From NCBI RefSeq assembly GCF_024171765.1, contig NZ_JAMTCI010000002.1, positions 558,001 to 622,000 of the forward strand: DNA of 64,000 nt, read 5' to 3'. A model generated the notes under the pieces. The model was not told the DNA's origin. It saw only the letters and a program-made list of their open reading frames with translations, and did no database searches. Below are positions 15,444 to 23,595 of the stretch, in pieces. The position numbers and the translations under genes are program-made. Origin of the DNA: Williamsia deligens. GTDB lineage: Bacteria > Actinomycetota > Actinomycetes > Mycobacteriales > Mycobacteriaceae. Numbering within the stretch: position 1 is the stretch's first letter; each line of letters starts with the position of its first letter.

Positions 15444-16586
15444 TCAGAGTGACCGGGCGATGATCTCCTTCATGATCTCGTTGGTCCCGGCGTAGATCTT
15501 CTGCACACGGGCGTCGGCCCACATGCGGCCCACCGGGTACTCGCTCATGTAGCCGTAGCCGCCGAAGAGCTGCATGCACTCGTCGAGGACGGTCATCGCA
15601 CGGTCGGTCGTCCACCACTTCGCCATCGCGACGGTCGGGATGTCCAGCGCACCGTCGAGGTGCTTGACGATGCAGTCGTCGACGAAGACGCGTCCGATCC
15701 GGGTCTCGGTGGCCGCCTCGGCGAGTTTGAACTTCGTGTTCTGGAAGCCGAACACCGGCCGTCCGAACGCCTGTCGCTCCTTGGTGTAGCGCAGCGTGTG
15801 GTCGATCGCCGCCTCCATCCCTGCGATCGACGCGACGGCGATGATGAGGCGTTCCTGCGGCAGCTGCTGCATGAGCTGGATGAAGCCCTGCCCCTCCTCG
15901 GCCCCGAGGAGGTTCGACGTCGGCACGCGCACACCGTCGAAGAACAGCTCGGAGGTGTCCTGGCCGCGCTGGCCGATCTTGTCGAGCACGCGTCCGCGGC
16001 GGAACCCGTCCCGGTCGCCCTCGACGAGGACCAGCGAGATGCCCTTGGCGCCCTCGGAGGTGTCGGTCTTCACCACGACGATGATGAGATCGGCCTGGGA
16101 ACCGTTGGTGATGAAGGTCTTCGACCCGTCGATGACGTACTCGTCGCCGTCGCGGATCGCCTTGGTCGTGATGCTCTGCAGATCCGATCCCGTGCCGGGC
16201 TCGGTCATGGCGATCGCTCCGACGACGTCACCGGAGGCCATCCTTGGCAGCCAGGTCTGCTTCTGCTCCTCCGAGCCGTAGGCGAGCAGGTAGTGGGCGA
16301 TGATCCCGTTGTGCAGCGTCACGCCCCACGAGGAGTCGCCGATGCGCGCCTGCTCCTCGATGAGCACGGACTCGTGGGCGAAGGTCCCCCCGCCGCCGCC
16401 GTACTCCTCCGGGATCGACATGCAGAGCAGGCCGAGTTCACCGGCCTGGTTCCACAGGTCCCGGTCGACGTGGTGCTGCTCGATGTACTTGTCGACGTTG
16501 GGCGCCACCGACTTGTCCATGAACTTGCGCACCATCGAGCGCAGGTCGTCGAGATCGTCGGTCATCCAGGGAGAACGGGGTGCCAT
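15444..16586 (-). CDS. Acyl-CoA dehydrogenase
   Basis: 380 residues from the ATG at 16586; an upstream extension to 16739 has no family support. The three-part ACAD fold is clear: helical N-terminus with MSIPEEYGGGGG, middle beta domain with MTEPGTGSD and GSKTFITNG, C-terminal helices with RQAFGRPVFGFQNTKF, LFGGYGYM and IYAGTNEIMKEI. The MCAD-type catalytic Glu (YEGT) is Ala here, as in long-chain and isovaleryl-CoA dehydrogenases, which use a Glu elsewhere. It oxidises an acyl-CoA to the 2-enoyl-CoA with FAD. The likely MMPL partner downstream hints at lipid remodelling. Confidence 0.92.
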   Translation of the reverse strand: MAPRSPWMTDDLDDLRSMVRKFMDKSVAPNVDKYIEQHHVDRDLWNQAGELGLLCMSIPEEYGGGGGTFAHESVLIEEQARIGDSSWGVTLHNGIIAHYLLAYGSEEQKQTWLPRMASGDVVGAIAMTEPGTGSDLQSITTKAIRDGDEYVIDGSKTFITNGSQADLIIVVVKTDTSEGAKGISLVLVEGDRDGFRRGRVLDKIGQRGQDTSELFFDGVRVPTSNLLGAEEGQGFIQLMQQLPQERLIIAVASIAGMEAAIDHTLRYTKERQAFGRPVFGFQNTKFKLAEAATETRIGRVFVDDCIVKHLDGALDIPTVAMAKWWTTDRAMTVLDECMQLFGGYGYMSEYPVGRMWADARVQKIYAGTNEIMKEIIARSL

Positions 16587-16696
16587 CAGGGGAACTGCCT
16601 TTCCACGGGCGCAACGCGCCGCCGGGACGGCCGAACGCCCGGCCATCATGTCAACGCGGAGCGTAACACTGGCCGATGGCAGCGTGGGGGTCCCGA

Positions 16697-17923
16697 TCAG
16701 GCGTTGCCGCCCGCGTTCCCCTTCTTCCAGACGTCCCACGGGATGTTCCAGTCCCCGAGTCCGTCGGTACCCGGCAGCACGTCACCGACGGTGTTCTTCA
16801 CGATGACGATGTCGCCGCGCAGAGCGGTGTTCATGAACCACTCGGCGTTCTCGGGACTGACGTTGAGACACCCGTTGCTGACGTTGGTGTTGCCCTGGTC
16901 GCCGAGGGACCACGGCGCGGCGTGCAGGTAGATCCCGCTCCACGACATCTGCGTGTCGAAGTACACGGTCTCCCGGTACCCCCCGGGGGAGTTGACCGGG
17001 ACGCCGTACGTCGACGAGTCCATGATCAGGCTGGGCAGGCGGTCCCCGACGATGTACGTACCGGGGTTGGTGGGCGAGCTCTCCTTGCCGAACGACACCG
17101 GCATGGTGCGGACGACCTTGCCGTCGATGGCGACCGACACCTGCTTGGTGCGGTCGTCGCCGGTCGCCACCAGCGCGCGACCGACGCGGAAGTCGAGCGT
17201 CTTGTTCTGCTGACCGAAGACACCGTCACCCAGGTCGATGCCGTAGGTGTTCACGTCGACGTGGACCTTGGTGCCCGGCTTCCAGAAGTTCTGTGGGCGC
17301 CACCGCAGCTCGCTGTCGCTGAGCCAGTAGAAGGCGCCCTCCACAGGCGGGTCGGTCCGCACGGTGATCGCGTTCTGGGCCGCGCGCTTGTCGCTGATCG
17401 GCTCGTCGAACCGGATCGCGACCGGCTGCCCGATGCCCACGGTCGAGTTGTTCTCCGGGAGGAGGTAGGCGTCGGTGAGATTGGTCGGCGAGCGCGTCGT
17501 GAACGACATCTGCGTCGCCGCGGCCCCCGCGATCCCCCGCGCGTCGGCGGACAGGGTGTAGGTACGCCCGTACCCGAACGGTTCGGTGGAGGTCCACGTC
17601 GTCCGGTCGGAGTTGTAGACGCCGGCGACCATGCCCCCGTCGGCCTTCGGGATGCGCACGTCGGTGAGCCGTCCCGAGGCGGCGGTGACCCGCAGCGGCG
17701 CACCGGGCTGGACACCCGCCGCACGGTCGGTCAGCGGCGCACCGGCGAAACCGGTCACCGAGATGCTGGGCCGGATCAGGTCGTCGAACCCGACGTTGCT
17801 GCCGACCTTGTCGCTGTACGTGGGGGCGGCACTCCCCGATGAACACGCGGTGGCGATCACCGCCACGACGGCCACCACCATGGCCGCCCACGAGACACTC
17901 CGACCCGAACGCCCGAACCTCAT
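16697..17923 (-). CDS. L,D-transpeptidase lipoprotein (LdtMt2-like)
   Basis: 408 residues from the ATG at 17923 (GGGAG 5 bases upstream). A signal peptide ends in a lipobox (IATAC, Cys27). Two Ig-like domains follow (about 50-250), then a YkuD catalytic domain with His334 and Cys352 in LHAAPWSLG and NVSNGCLNVSP, and the C-terminal DGLGDWNIPWD cap. Length, domain order and location before bcp and fas match Rv2518c (LdtMt2, LppS). These enzymes form 3-3 meso-DAP cross-links in peptidoglycan, the major cross-link in mycobacteria, and are blocked by carbapenems. It is anchored on the outer face of the plasma membrane. Confidence 0.92.
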   Translation of the reverse strand: MRFGRSGRSVSWAAMVVAVVAVIATACSSGSAAPTYSDKVGSNVGFDDLIRPSISVTGFAGAPLTDRAAGVQPGAPLRVTAASGRLTDVRIPKADGGMVAGVYNSDRTTWTSTEPFGYGRTYTLSADARGIAGAAATQMSFTTRSPTNLTDAYLLPENNSTVGIGQPVAIRFDEPISDKRAAQNAITVRTDPPVEGAFYWLSDSELRWRPQNFWKPGTKVHVDVNTYGIDLGDGVFGQQNKTLDFRVGRALVATGDDRTKQVSVAIDGKVVRTMPVSFGKESSPTNPGTYIVGDRLPSLIMDSSTYGVPVNSPGGYRETVYFDTQMSWSGIYLHAAPWSLGDQGNTNVSNGCLNVSPENAEWFMNTALRGDIVIVKNTVGDVLPGTDGLGDWNIPWDVWKKGNAGGNA

Positions 17924-18108
17924 CGCACTCCCGAAAACATCTGTCGTACCGGTCAGTTCACGCAGCATCGCGTGGTGGTGTCCCGTCGGCCGCCGGCTCG
18001 ACGGATCACCTCGTGCCCGACCCCCTCAAGCAGACGTGATCAGTGTACGAGAACAGACGACCGGCGCCGTGGCGGCGCGCTGCGCCGGACCCGACGGCCC
18101 CCACGACG

Positions 18109-18148
18109 AAGGCCCCCACCTCGACCGGACGGTCGTGACGGGGGCCTT
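18109..18148 (-). terminator. Hairpin terminator after tRNA-Lys
   Basis: AAGGCCCCC (18109-18117) and GGGGGCCTT (18140-18148) form a perfect 9-bp stem with a 22-base loop, 7 bases past the 3' end of tRNA-Lys. The following U run is short (TTCG), so termination may be partial. Nothing else is seen between here and the ldt start. Confidence 0.5.
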
Positions 18149-18155
18149 CTTCGTG

Positions 18156-18228
<73 letters not shown>

Positions 18229-18334
18229 GTGGTGATGCGAGAACGAACACTAACAGGTGCGGGGCGCGCCGGAAAAATCCCGTGGTCGCGCCGGGGGACC
18301 CGGTGTCGGGACCACCGTGCAGAGTGGAGCCACG

Positions 18335-19573
18335 ATGACCGACACCCTCTTCGCCGACGTCTCCTTCTACCAGCCCCCCGTCGACGACTCGTACCCGTAT
18401 CCGATCCTGTCGATCCGCTCGAACGACGGGACGTTCCGGGACCCGAACTTCCCGGCGAACCACGCGTGGGTGCGACGGTCGCTGGACTCCGGGCGGCTCA
18501 CGGTCGCGATCGTCTACTGCTACGTACGCCCGAACTGGCAGGAGACCACGGCCACCATGCGGGACATGATCGAGCGCGCCGGCGGCCTGCACCCCCGGGT
18601 CGTCCTCATGCTCGACGTCGAGTCGGGGGGCAACCCGCCCGGCGACGGGTCCGACTGGATCAACCGGACGTACTGGGACCTGGTCGACTACTGCGGCGGC
18701 AATCCCCGGCGGGTCATCGGGTACGCGAACGCGGCGGACTTCACCGCGATGTGGCGCACCCGCCCGCCGGGACTCCGGGTGATCGGAGCCGGGTACGGCC
18801 GCAACCCGAACCTGCCCGGCCAGATCGCCCACCAGTACACCGACGGTCAGGGGTGGGGAGGCGGACTGCCCGAGGGGGCGCCGCCGTTCGGTCGGTGCGA
18901 CATGAACTCCGCCGACGGACTCACCGCCGAGCAGTTCGCCGTCGCCTGCGGGATCGGCACGCTCTCGGCGGTGAACGAGATCGACGAGGCCGCGCGCATC
19001 GCGGCCTCCTGGATCGGGCGTCGCATCACCGTCGGGGAGACGCCGTGCCCCGACGGGCTGGGACGCTTCGCCGCGTTCGAGAACGCCCACGTCTACTGGT
19101 CCCCCACCATGCCCAGGACGTCGGACGGGCGCGTGCACGCCATCCCGATCCCCCACGCCGGACTGTTCGAGGCATGGGCCGCGCTCGGGTTCGAGGCCGG
19201 TCCGCTCGGCTACCCCGCGGCCGTGCACACGGTGCTGCCCGACGGCGGGGTCCAGCAGTTCGCCGGCGGGACACTGTTCCGGCGCAACGGCTCTCCCGCG
19301 GGCCGGTGGACCCACGGCGCGATCGGCGCCCGGTACGCCGAGCTCGGCGGGCCGGCGGGTGGTCTCGGTTGGCCGGTGACCGACGAGTACGCCGACGGGG
19401 CCGGACGCCGACAGGACTTCGACCGGGGGACCCTGCGCTGGACGCCCTCCGGCGGCGTGACCGAGGTACCGATTCCCGTCGAGAAACCCGCGGGGACAGG
19501 CCTGCGCGACCGACTCCGTCAGCTCCTGCGTCGCCTGCTCACCCGCGCACGACCGCCGCGTCCGGGGGCGTAG
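18335..19573 (+). CDS. GH25-like muramidase domain with LGFP repeats
   Basis: 412 residues from the ATG at 18335 (GGAG 5 bases before). Residues 1-210 look like a GH25-type lysozyme barrel as in phage lysins: FADVSFYQ with Asp8, LMLDVES with Asp94 and Glu96, then YAN..DFTAMW and an IAHQYTDGQGW...CDMN end. Two LGFP-type repeats follow (about 268-310 and 327-370), each with a GFEAGPLGYP- or GGPAGGLGWP-like core; LGFP modules are thought to anchor proteins to the mycolyl-arabinogalactan wall. A basic tail ends RLLTRARPPRPGA. There is no signal peptide or membrane helix, unlike host wall hydrolases, so export by a phage-type route or another system is needed. Its 3' end overlaps the convergent P450. 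Confidence 0.75.
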   Translation: MTDTLFADVSFYQPPVDDSYPYPILSIRSNDGTFRDPNFPANHAWVRRSLDSGRLTVAIVYCYVRPNWQETTATMRDMIERAGGLHPRVVLMLDVESGGNPPGDGSDWINRTYWDLVDYCGGNPRRVIGYANAADFTAMWRTRPPGLRVIGAGYGRNPNLPGQIAHQYTDGQGWGGGLPEGAPPFGRCDMNSADGLTAEQFAVACGIGTLSAVNEIDEAARIAASWIGRRITVGETPCPDGLGRFAAFENAHVYWSPTMPRTSDGRVHAIPIPHAGLFEAWAALGFEAGPLGYPAAVHTVLPDGGVQQFAGGTLFRRNGSPAGRWTHGAIGARYAELGGPAGGLGWPVTDEYADGAGRRQDFDRGTLRWTPSGGVTEVPIPVEKPAGTGLRDRLRQLLRRLLTRARPPRPGA

Positions 19574-20850
19574 GCCACACCGCGCGGTCGCCACCGCTCG
19601 CCGGGATCGGTCGTCGGCTCCAGCACCAGGTCGTCCAGCATCGTCGACAACACCACCGACAACTCCATCGACGCGAACGCAGCACCGATGCACCGACGCG
19701 ACCCGCCACCGAACGGGATCCAGTCGGTGACATCGGGCCGGGACCCCAGAAAACGGTCGGGGTCGAACCGTTCGGGATCGGGCCACACCGCGGGGTCGGC
19801 GTGGATCAGCCCGATCGCGACCATGACCGATTGCCCACGTCGCACGGTCCATCCGCCGATCTGCGCCTCGTCGGCCACGACGGTCCGGAACGTCACGTCG
19901 ATCACCGGCCGCGACCGCTGCACCTCCGTGATGGTCGCCTCGAGCAGTTCGCAACCACCGGCGTCGCGTTCGGCGACGAGACGCTCGAGGACGTCGGGGT
20001 GCCGGCGTAGACGCTCGACCGCCCAGGCGAGGGTGGTGGCGGTCGTCTCGTGCCCCGCCGCGAGCATGGTCAGCAGTTCGTCGGCGACCTCGGCGTGGGT
20101 CATGCGGCTGCCGTCGTCGTAGCGACTCGCCACCATCATCGACAGGACGTCGTCGCGTGCGTCGACGTCACCGTCGGCCATCGCGGAGTCGATGAGCCGA
20201 CCCACGATGGCGTCGTACTCCCGTCGCAGGCGCCGCATCCGGCCCCACGGACTGTGGTCGCCGAGGGCGTGCAGTGGCGGCATCGGCACCAGCGCCAACC
20301 ACGACCCCAGTTCGACGAGGCGCGGCAACAACTCTCGCAGCCGGTCGAACTCGGGCCCGCTGGCACCGAACACGGCCCGGATGATCACCGCGAGGGTGAT
20401 GCGCATCATCGAGGGCATCGTCGCGAACTCGCGGTCGGTCGGCCACGTCGCCATCTCGGTGCGCGCCGCGGCCTCGATGACGTCGTGGTAGGCGCGCAGC
20501 CGTCGTCCGTGGAAGGGCGGAGCGAGCAGTTTGCGTTCGCGACGGTGACGATCGCCGGTGAGGGCGAACATTGAGTTCGGCCCGAGCACCCGACCGAGAT
20601 TCTGCTCCACCGACTCGAGCACGTCGGTGGGACTGCGGAACACCTCGCGGGCCGTGGTCGGGTCCGCGAAGACCACCGTCGATCCGAACACGGGGATGTC
20701 GATGGTGAACGCGGTGCCGTGTCGGGCGCGCAGCCAGGACAACCCGGCCTGCCGGTTGACGACGGCCGTGGCCGCCATCAGCGCTCTCGGCACCCGCGGG
20801 CGTGGGGGGATCGCCGGGACGTCGACACGTCCGTCGGTCTGAGTGGTCAT
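19519..20850 (-). CDS. Cytochrome P450
   Basis: 443 residues from the ATG at 20850 with GGAGG 8 bases upstream; the longer frame is rejected. The P450 signatures are present: I-helix AGHETTATTLAW, ExxR in ITEVQRSRPV, the PERFDPDRF stretch and the heme loop FGGGSRRCIGAAFA with Cys387 as the axial ligand. It resembles soluble bacterial P450s near the CYP135-138 groups, judged by AGHETTATT and the loop; I cannot fix the subfamily. The substrate is unknown. A ferredoxin and reductase are not adjacent. A TetR gene is divergent with a strong palindrome between them, so expression is probably ligand-controlled. Confidence 0.93.
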   Translation of the reverse strand: MTTQTDGRVDVPAIPPRPRVPRALMAATAVVNRQAGLSWLRARHGTAFTIDIPVFGSTVVFADPTTAREVFRSPTDVLESVEQNLGRVLGPNSMFALTGDRHRRERKLLAPPFHGRRLRAYHDVIEAAARTEMATWPTDREFATMPSMMRITLAVIIRAVFGASGPEFDRLRELLPRLVELGSWLALVPMPPLHALGDHSPWGRMRRLRREYDAIVGRLIDSAMADGDVDARDDVLSMMVASRYDDGSRMTHAEVADELLTMLAAGHETTATTLAWAVERLRRHPDVLERLVAERDAGGCELLEATITEVQRSRPVIDVTFRTVVADEAQIGGWTVRRGQSVMVAIGLIHADPAVWPDPERFDPDRFLGSRPDVTDWIPFGGGSRRCIGAAFASMELSVVLSTMLDDLVLEPTTDPGERWRPRGVAYAPGRGGRARVSRRRRS

Positions 20851-20900
20851 CCGGTGGCCTCCTGCACCCGCCGAGGTCGTGCGCGACCCGGCACCGGCGA

Positions 20901-20918
20901 TGGTACGCACACGTACCA
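20901..20918. promoter_or_regulatory. TetR-type operator between P450 and tetR
   Basis: TGGTACG-CACA-CGTACCA is a perfect inverted repeat with 7-bp arms and a 4-base spacer in the 118-base divergent gap. Size and symmetry suit a TetR dimer, and the site is 50 bases from both start codons. Confidence 0.65.
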
Positions 20919-20968
20919 CGGCGTCACAAGGATCGGTTCCGCTCACCGTCCGATTAGCCTCGTGTCCC

Positions 20969-21607
20969 ATGAGCAGCGATGCCGCGGGGGTCGGCCCGCA
21001 GCCGTCACCGCGCGAGACGGCGCGCACCGACGACGTCCGCGGTCGACTGATCGACGCGCTGGCGACGTCGATCGTCGACCGCGGGTACCGCGACAGCACC
21101 GTGGCCGACGTCGTGCGCATCGCGCGGATGTCGCGCCGGACGTTCTACGAGCACTTCTCCGACAAGGAACAGTGCTTCGCGGCGATGCTGGAGACGATCA
21201 ACCGCGGACAGATCGATCTCATCTACCGCAGGGTCGACCGATCCGCGCCGTGGCGGGCACAGGTGCGCGCCGGGATCGAGTCGTGGATCGAGGGCGCGTC
21301 GGCCGAGCCCGCCCTGACGCTGTCCTGGATCCGTGACGCCCCCACCCTGCGCGCCGGCGCGCGAACGGTGGAACGGGCCACGCGGGAGGGTTTCGTCGAC
21401 CTCGTCAGCGAACTCGCCGACAGCGAGGACCTGCGCCGCGAGGGCCACACACCGCCGTCCCGACCGATGGTGGTGCTGTTGGTGGGCGGGCTGCGCGAGG
21501 TGATCGCGTCACAGGTCGAAGCCGGTCACGACCCCGCGGAGATCACCGAGATCGCGGTGGCCGCCACCGTCGCACTGCTGGTCGCGCAGAGCGCGGTCGA
21601 CGCCTGA
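20969..21607 (+). CDS. TetR-family regulator, divergent from P450
   Basis: 212 residues from the ATG at 20969. The N-terminal HTH is typical: IVDRGYRDSTVADVVRIARMSRRTFYEHFSDKEQCF (about residues 32-67). The C-terminal 140 residues are the helical ligand and dimer domain. It is transcribed away from the P450 gene and most likely represses that gene and itself through the palindrome at 20901. The inducer is not predictable. Confidence 0.92.
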   Translation: MSSDAAGVGPQPSPRETARTDDVRGRLIDALATSIVDRGYRDSTVADVVRIARMSRRTFYEHFSDKEQCFAAMLETINRGQIDLIYRRVDRSAPWRAQVRAGIESWIEGASAEPALTLSWIRDAPTLRAGARTVERATREGFVDLVSELADSEDLRREGHTPPSRPMVVLLVGGLREVIASQVEAGHDPAEITEIAVAATVALLVAQSAVDA

Positions 21608-21627
21608 GCCGACCGCGACGAGCGGTG

Positions 21628-21849
21628 TCAGTTGACGAGCTTCTTCACCGTGAGGGCGAGGATGAGGACACCGACGCCGATGAGCGGGTACTTCACGGCG
21701 GGTGCGTTGAGCGTCGCCACGACACCGGACTTGGCGTCCTGCGCCAGCCGCTGCGGGTTCGCGCGCTCGGCGAGCGAGTCCAGGGTGGTGGCGAGGTCCT
21801 CGCGCGCACGGACGATGTCGCGCTCGATGCTGTCGGGGTCGCGTGCCAC
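21628..21849 (-). CDS. Small DUF3618 membrane protein (Rv2520c-like)
   Basis: 73 residues, GTG start with GGAGG 5 bases upstream. The soluble helix (ERDIVRAREDLATTLDSLAERANPQRL) is the DUF3618 signature, then one C-terminal membrane helix (about 53-70) ends in VKKLVN. The same small gene lies beside bcp in M. tuberculosis (Rv2520c). Function is unknown; it is divergent from bcp. Confidence 0.85.
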   Translation of the reverse strand: MARDPDSIERDIVRAREDLATTLDSLAERANPQRLAQDAKSGVVATLNAPAVKYPLIGVGVLILALTVKKLVN

Positions 21850-22033
21850 GTGTCCTCCATCGTCGGCCCGGGTGCGCCTGTCGACGACGCCCGGTGAGGT
21901 GATCGTGTCCGGTGGTACTCCCGGACCGCTCTCGACTGTTCACCGTAGTTCACCCGCGCCCGCGAGTTCACCGGTGTCCGGGCCCGACACGACCCGCACC
22001 GGCCGCCGAGGGTGCTCGACTACGGTGTCACGC

Positions 22034-22504
22034 GTGACGACACGACGGCTCGCCCCCGGGGACACCGCGCCCGCCTTCACCCTGCCCGACGCGGACGGCG
22101 ACCCCGTCTCCCTCGCGGACTACGCCGGCCGCAAGGTGGTCGTCTACTTCTACCCCGCCGCGTCGACGCCGGGATGTACCAAGCAGGCCTGCGACTTCCG
22201 CGACAACCTCGCCGAACTGTCCGGGGCCGGTATCGACGTCGTCGGCATCTCCCCCGACAAGCCCGCCAAGCTCGCGAAGTTCCGGGACGAGCAGGGACTG
22301 ACGTTCCCTCTGCTCAGCGACCCCGACAAGACCGTGCTGACCGAGTGGGGCGCGTTCGGCGAGAAGACGATGTACGGCAAGACCGTCACCGGGGTGATCC
22401 GCTCGACGTTCCTCGTCGACGCCGACGGGACCATCGAGGTCGCGCAGTACAACGTGCGCGCCACCGGCCACGTCGCCAAGCTCCGCCGCGACCTCGCGGT
22501 CTGA
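22034..22504 (+). CDS. bcp: Peroxiredoxin, Bcp/PrxQ type
   Basis: 156 residues, GTG start. PAASTPGCTKQACDF carries the peroxidatic Cys48 and, five residues on, Cys53, the resolving cysteine of the atypical PrxQ class. It reduces hydrogen peroxide and lipid hydroperoxides using thioredoxin. Length and the DxF(P/L)LLSD region (LTFPLLSDPDKTVL) fit the family. The order DUF3618-bcp-...-acpS-fas matches Rv2520c-Rv2524c. A TetR gene starts 12 bases downstream and may be co-transcribed. Confidence 0.93.
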   Translation: MTTRRLAPGDTAPAFTLPDADGDPVSLADYAGRKVVVYFYPAASTPGCTKQACDFRDNLAELSGAGIDVVGISPDKPAKLAKFRDEQGLTFPLLSDPDKTVLTEWGAFGEKTMYGKTVTGVIRSTFLVDADGTIEVAQYNVRATGHVAKLRRDLAV

Positions 22505-22516
22505 CCGACTCGTCCC

Positions 22517-23197
22517 ATGGGTGATCCGACGGCGCCCCTCGTCCCGCGGAAGCGACCGACACAGGAGCGCAGCCGGCGCCGGTTCGAGGCCATGCTGGTC
22601 GAGGCACGGGCGCTGCTCATCGACGTGGGGTTCGAATCGCTGACCTGCGACGAGATCGCAGCCCGCGCGGACGTCCCGATCGGGACGCTGTACCAGTACT
22701 TCGCGAACAAGTACGTCATCGTGTGCGAGCTGGACCGTCAGGACGCCGTCGGGGTGCAGGACGCGCTCGCGGAGTTCGGCCGGGAGATCCCGTCCCTCGA
22801 CTGGCCGCGACTGCTCGAGAAGTTCCTGGACCACCTCGCCTCGCTCTGGCGCGACGACCCGTCGCGTCGTGCGGTGTGGCTCGCCGTGCAGTCGACCCCC
22901 GCGACCCGCGCGACCGCGCTGGTGCACGAGCGGGCGCTCGCCCAGATGGTCGCGCGCATCATCGCGCCGCTGACACCGAGCCAGCACACCCGGCGCGCGA
23001 TGATGTCGGAGGTGTTGGTGCACACCGCGTATTCGCTGCTGAGCTTCTCCGTGCAGGACGGGCACGACCACGCGCGCACCGTCGCCGAACTCAAGCGCAT
23101 GCTCACCGGTTACCTCGTGCTCGAGGATCCCGGTGCCGATCACGGAGCCGATCCCGGCGGCGACGACGCCTCGTCCGGGGTGACCGCAGCGCGCTGA
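22517..23197 (+). CDS. TetR-family regulator downstream of bcp
   Basis: 226 residues. An N-terminal basic stretch PRKRPTQERSRRRFEAML leads into the HTH (IDVGFESLTCDEIAARADVPIGTLYQYFANKYVIV, about 33-67), followed by a helical regulatory domain and an acidic, low-complexity tail (about 200-226). It is convergent with acpS-fas, five bases from acpS, and downstream of bcp. Control of fatty acid synthesis or of bcp is possible by position, but it does not closely resemble FasR as I recall it. The ligand is unknown. Confidence 0.88.
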   Translation: MGDPTAPLVPRKRPTQERSRRRFEAMLVEARALLIDVGFESLTCDEIAARADVPIGTLYQYFANKYVIVCELDRQDAVGVQDALAEFGREIPSLDWPRLLEKFLDHLASLWRDDPSRRAVWLAVQSTPATRATALVHERALAQMVARIIAPLTPSQHTRRAMMSEVLVHTAYSLLSFSVQDGHDHARTVAELKRMLTGYLVLEDPGADHGADPGGDDASSGVTAAR

Positions 23198-23202
23198 GGG
23201 GG

Positions 23203-23595
23203 TCAGGCGCCCTCGATCACCGCCATCGCGGCCGCCGTCGGGCCGTCGTGCGTGAGCGAGATGTGGATGCGGACGTCGGTCAGGTGCTCCGCGATCGTCC
23301 CGGCGAGGCGTATCGACGGCCGTCCCCACACGTCGGTGACGACCTCGATGTCGGCGAGTTCCACGGCAGCCACGGCGGGGGCGAGCGCGAACCGGCTGAC
23401 CGACCACGCCTTGAGCACGGCCTCCTTGGCGGCCCACCGCGCGGCGAGGTGTCGCGCGTCGTCGCCGGTGCCTGCGGCGGAGTCCCGACGTTCGCCGACC
23501 GTGAACCGGTCGGCGAACGTCGTGCCCGCCTGTGTCATCTGCTCGGCGAACTCCGGCACCGACACGATGTCGATCCCGATCCCGAGGATGCTCAC
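23203..23595 (-). CDS. acpS: Holo-[acyl-carrier-protein] synthase
   Basis: 130 residues, GTG start that overlaps the fas TGA (GTGA). The family motifs GIGIDIVSVPEF (start) and RWAAKEAVLKA (about 57-67) hold the Asp and Glu that bind magnesium and CoA. The enzyme transfers 4'-phosphopantetheine from CoA to the ACP domain of the type I fatty acid synthase. The fas-acpS operon is a hallmark of mycobacteria and relatives, where AcpS activates Fas; the overlap keeps the two products in step. Confidence 0.95.
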   Translation of the reverse strand: MSILGIGIDIVSVPEFAEQMTQAGTTFADRFTVGERRDSAAGTGDDARHLAARWAAKEAVLKAWSVSRFALAPAVAAVELADIEVVTDVWGRPSIRLAGTIAEHLTDVRIHISLTHDGPTAAAMAVIEGA

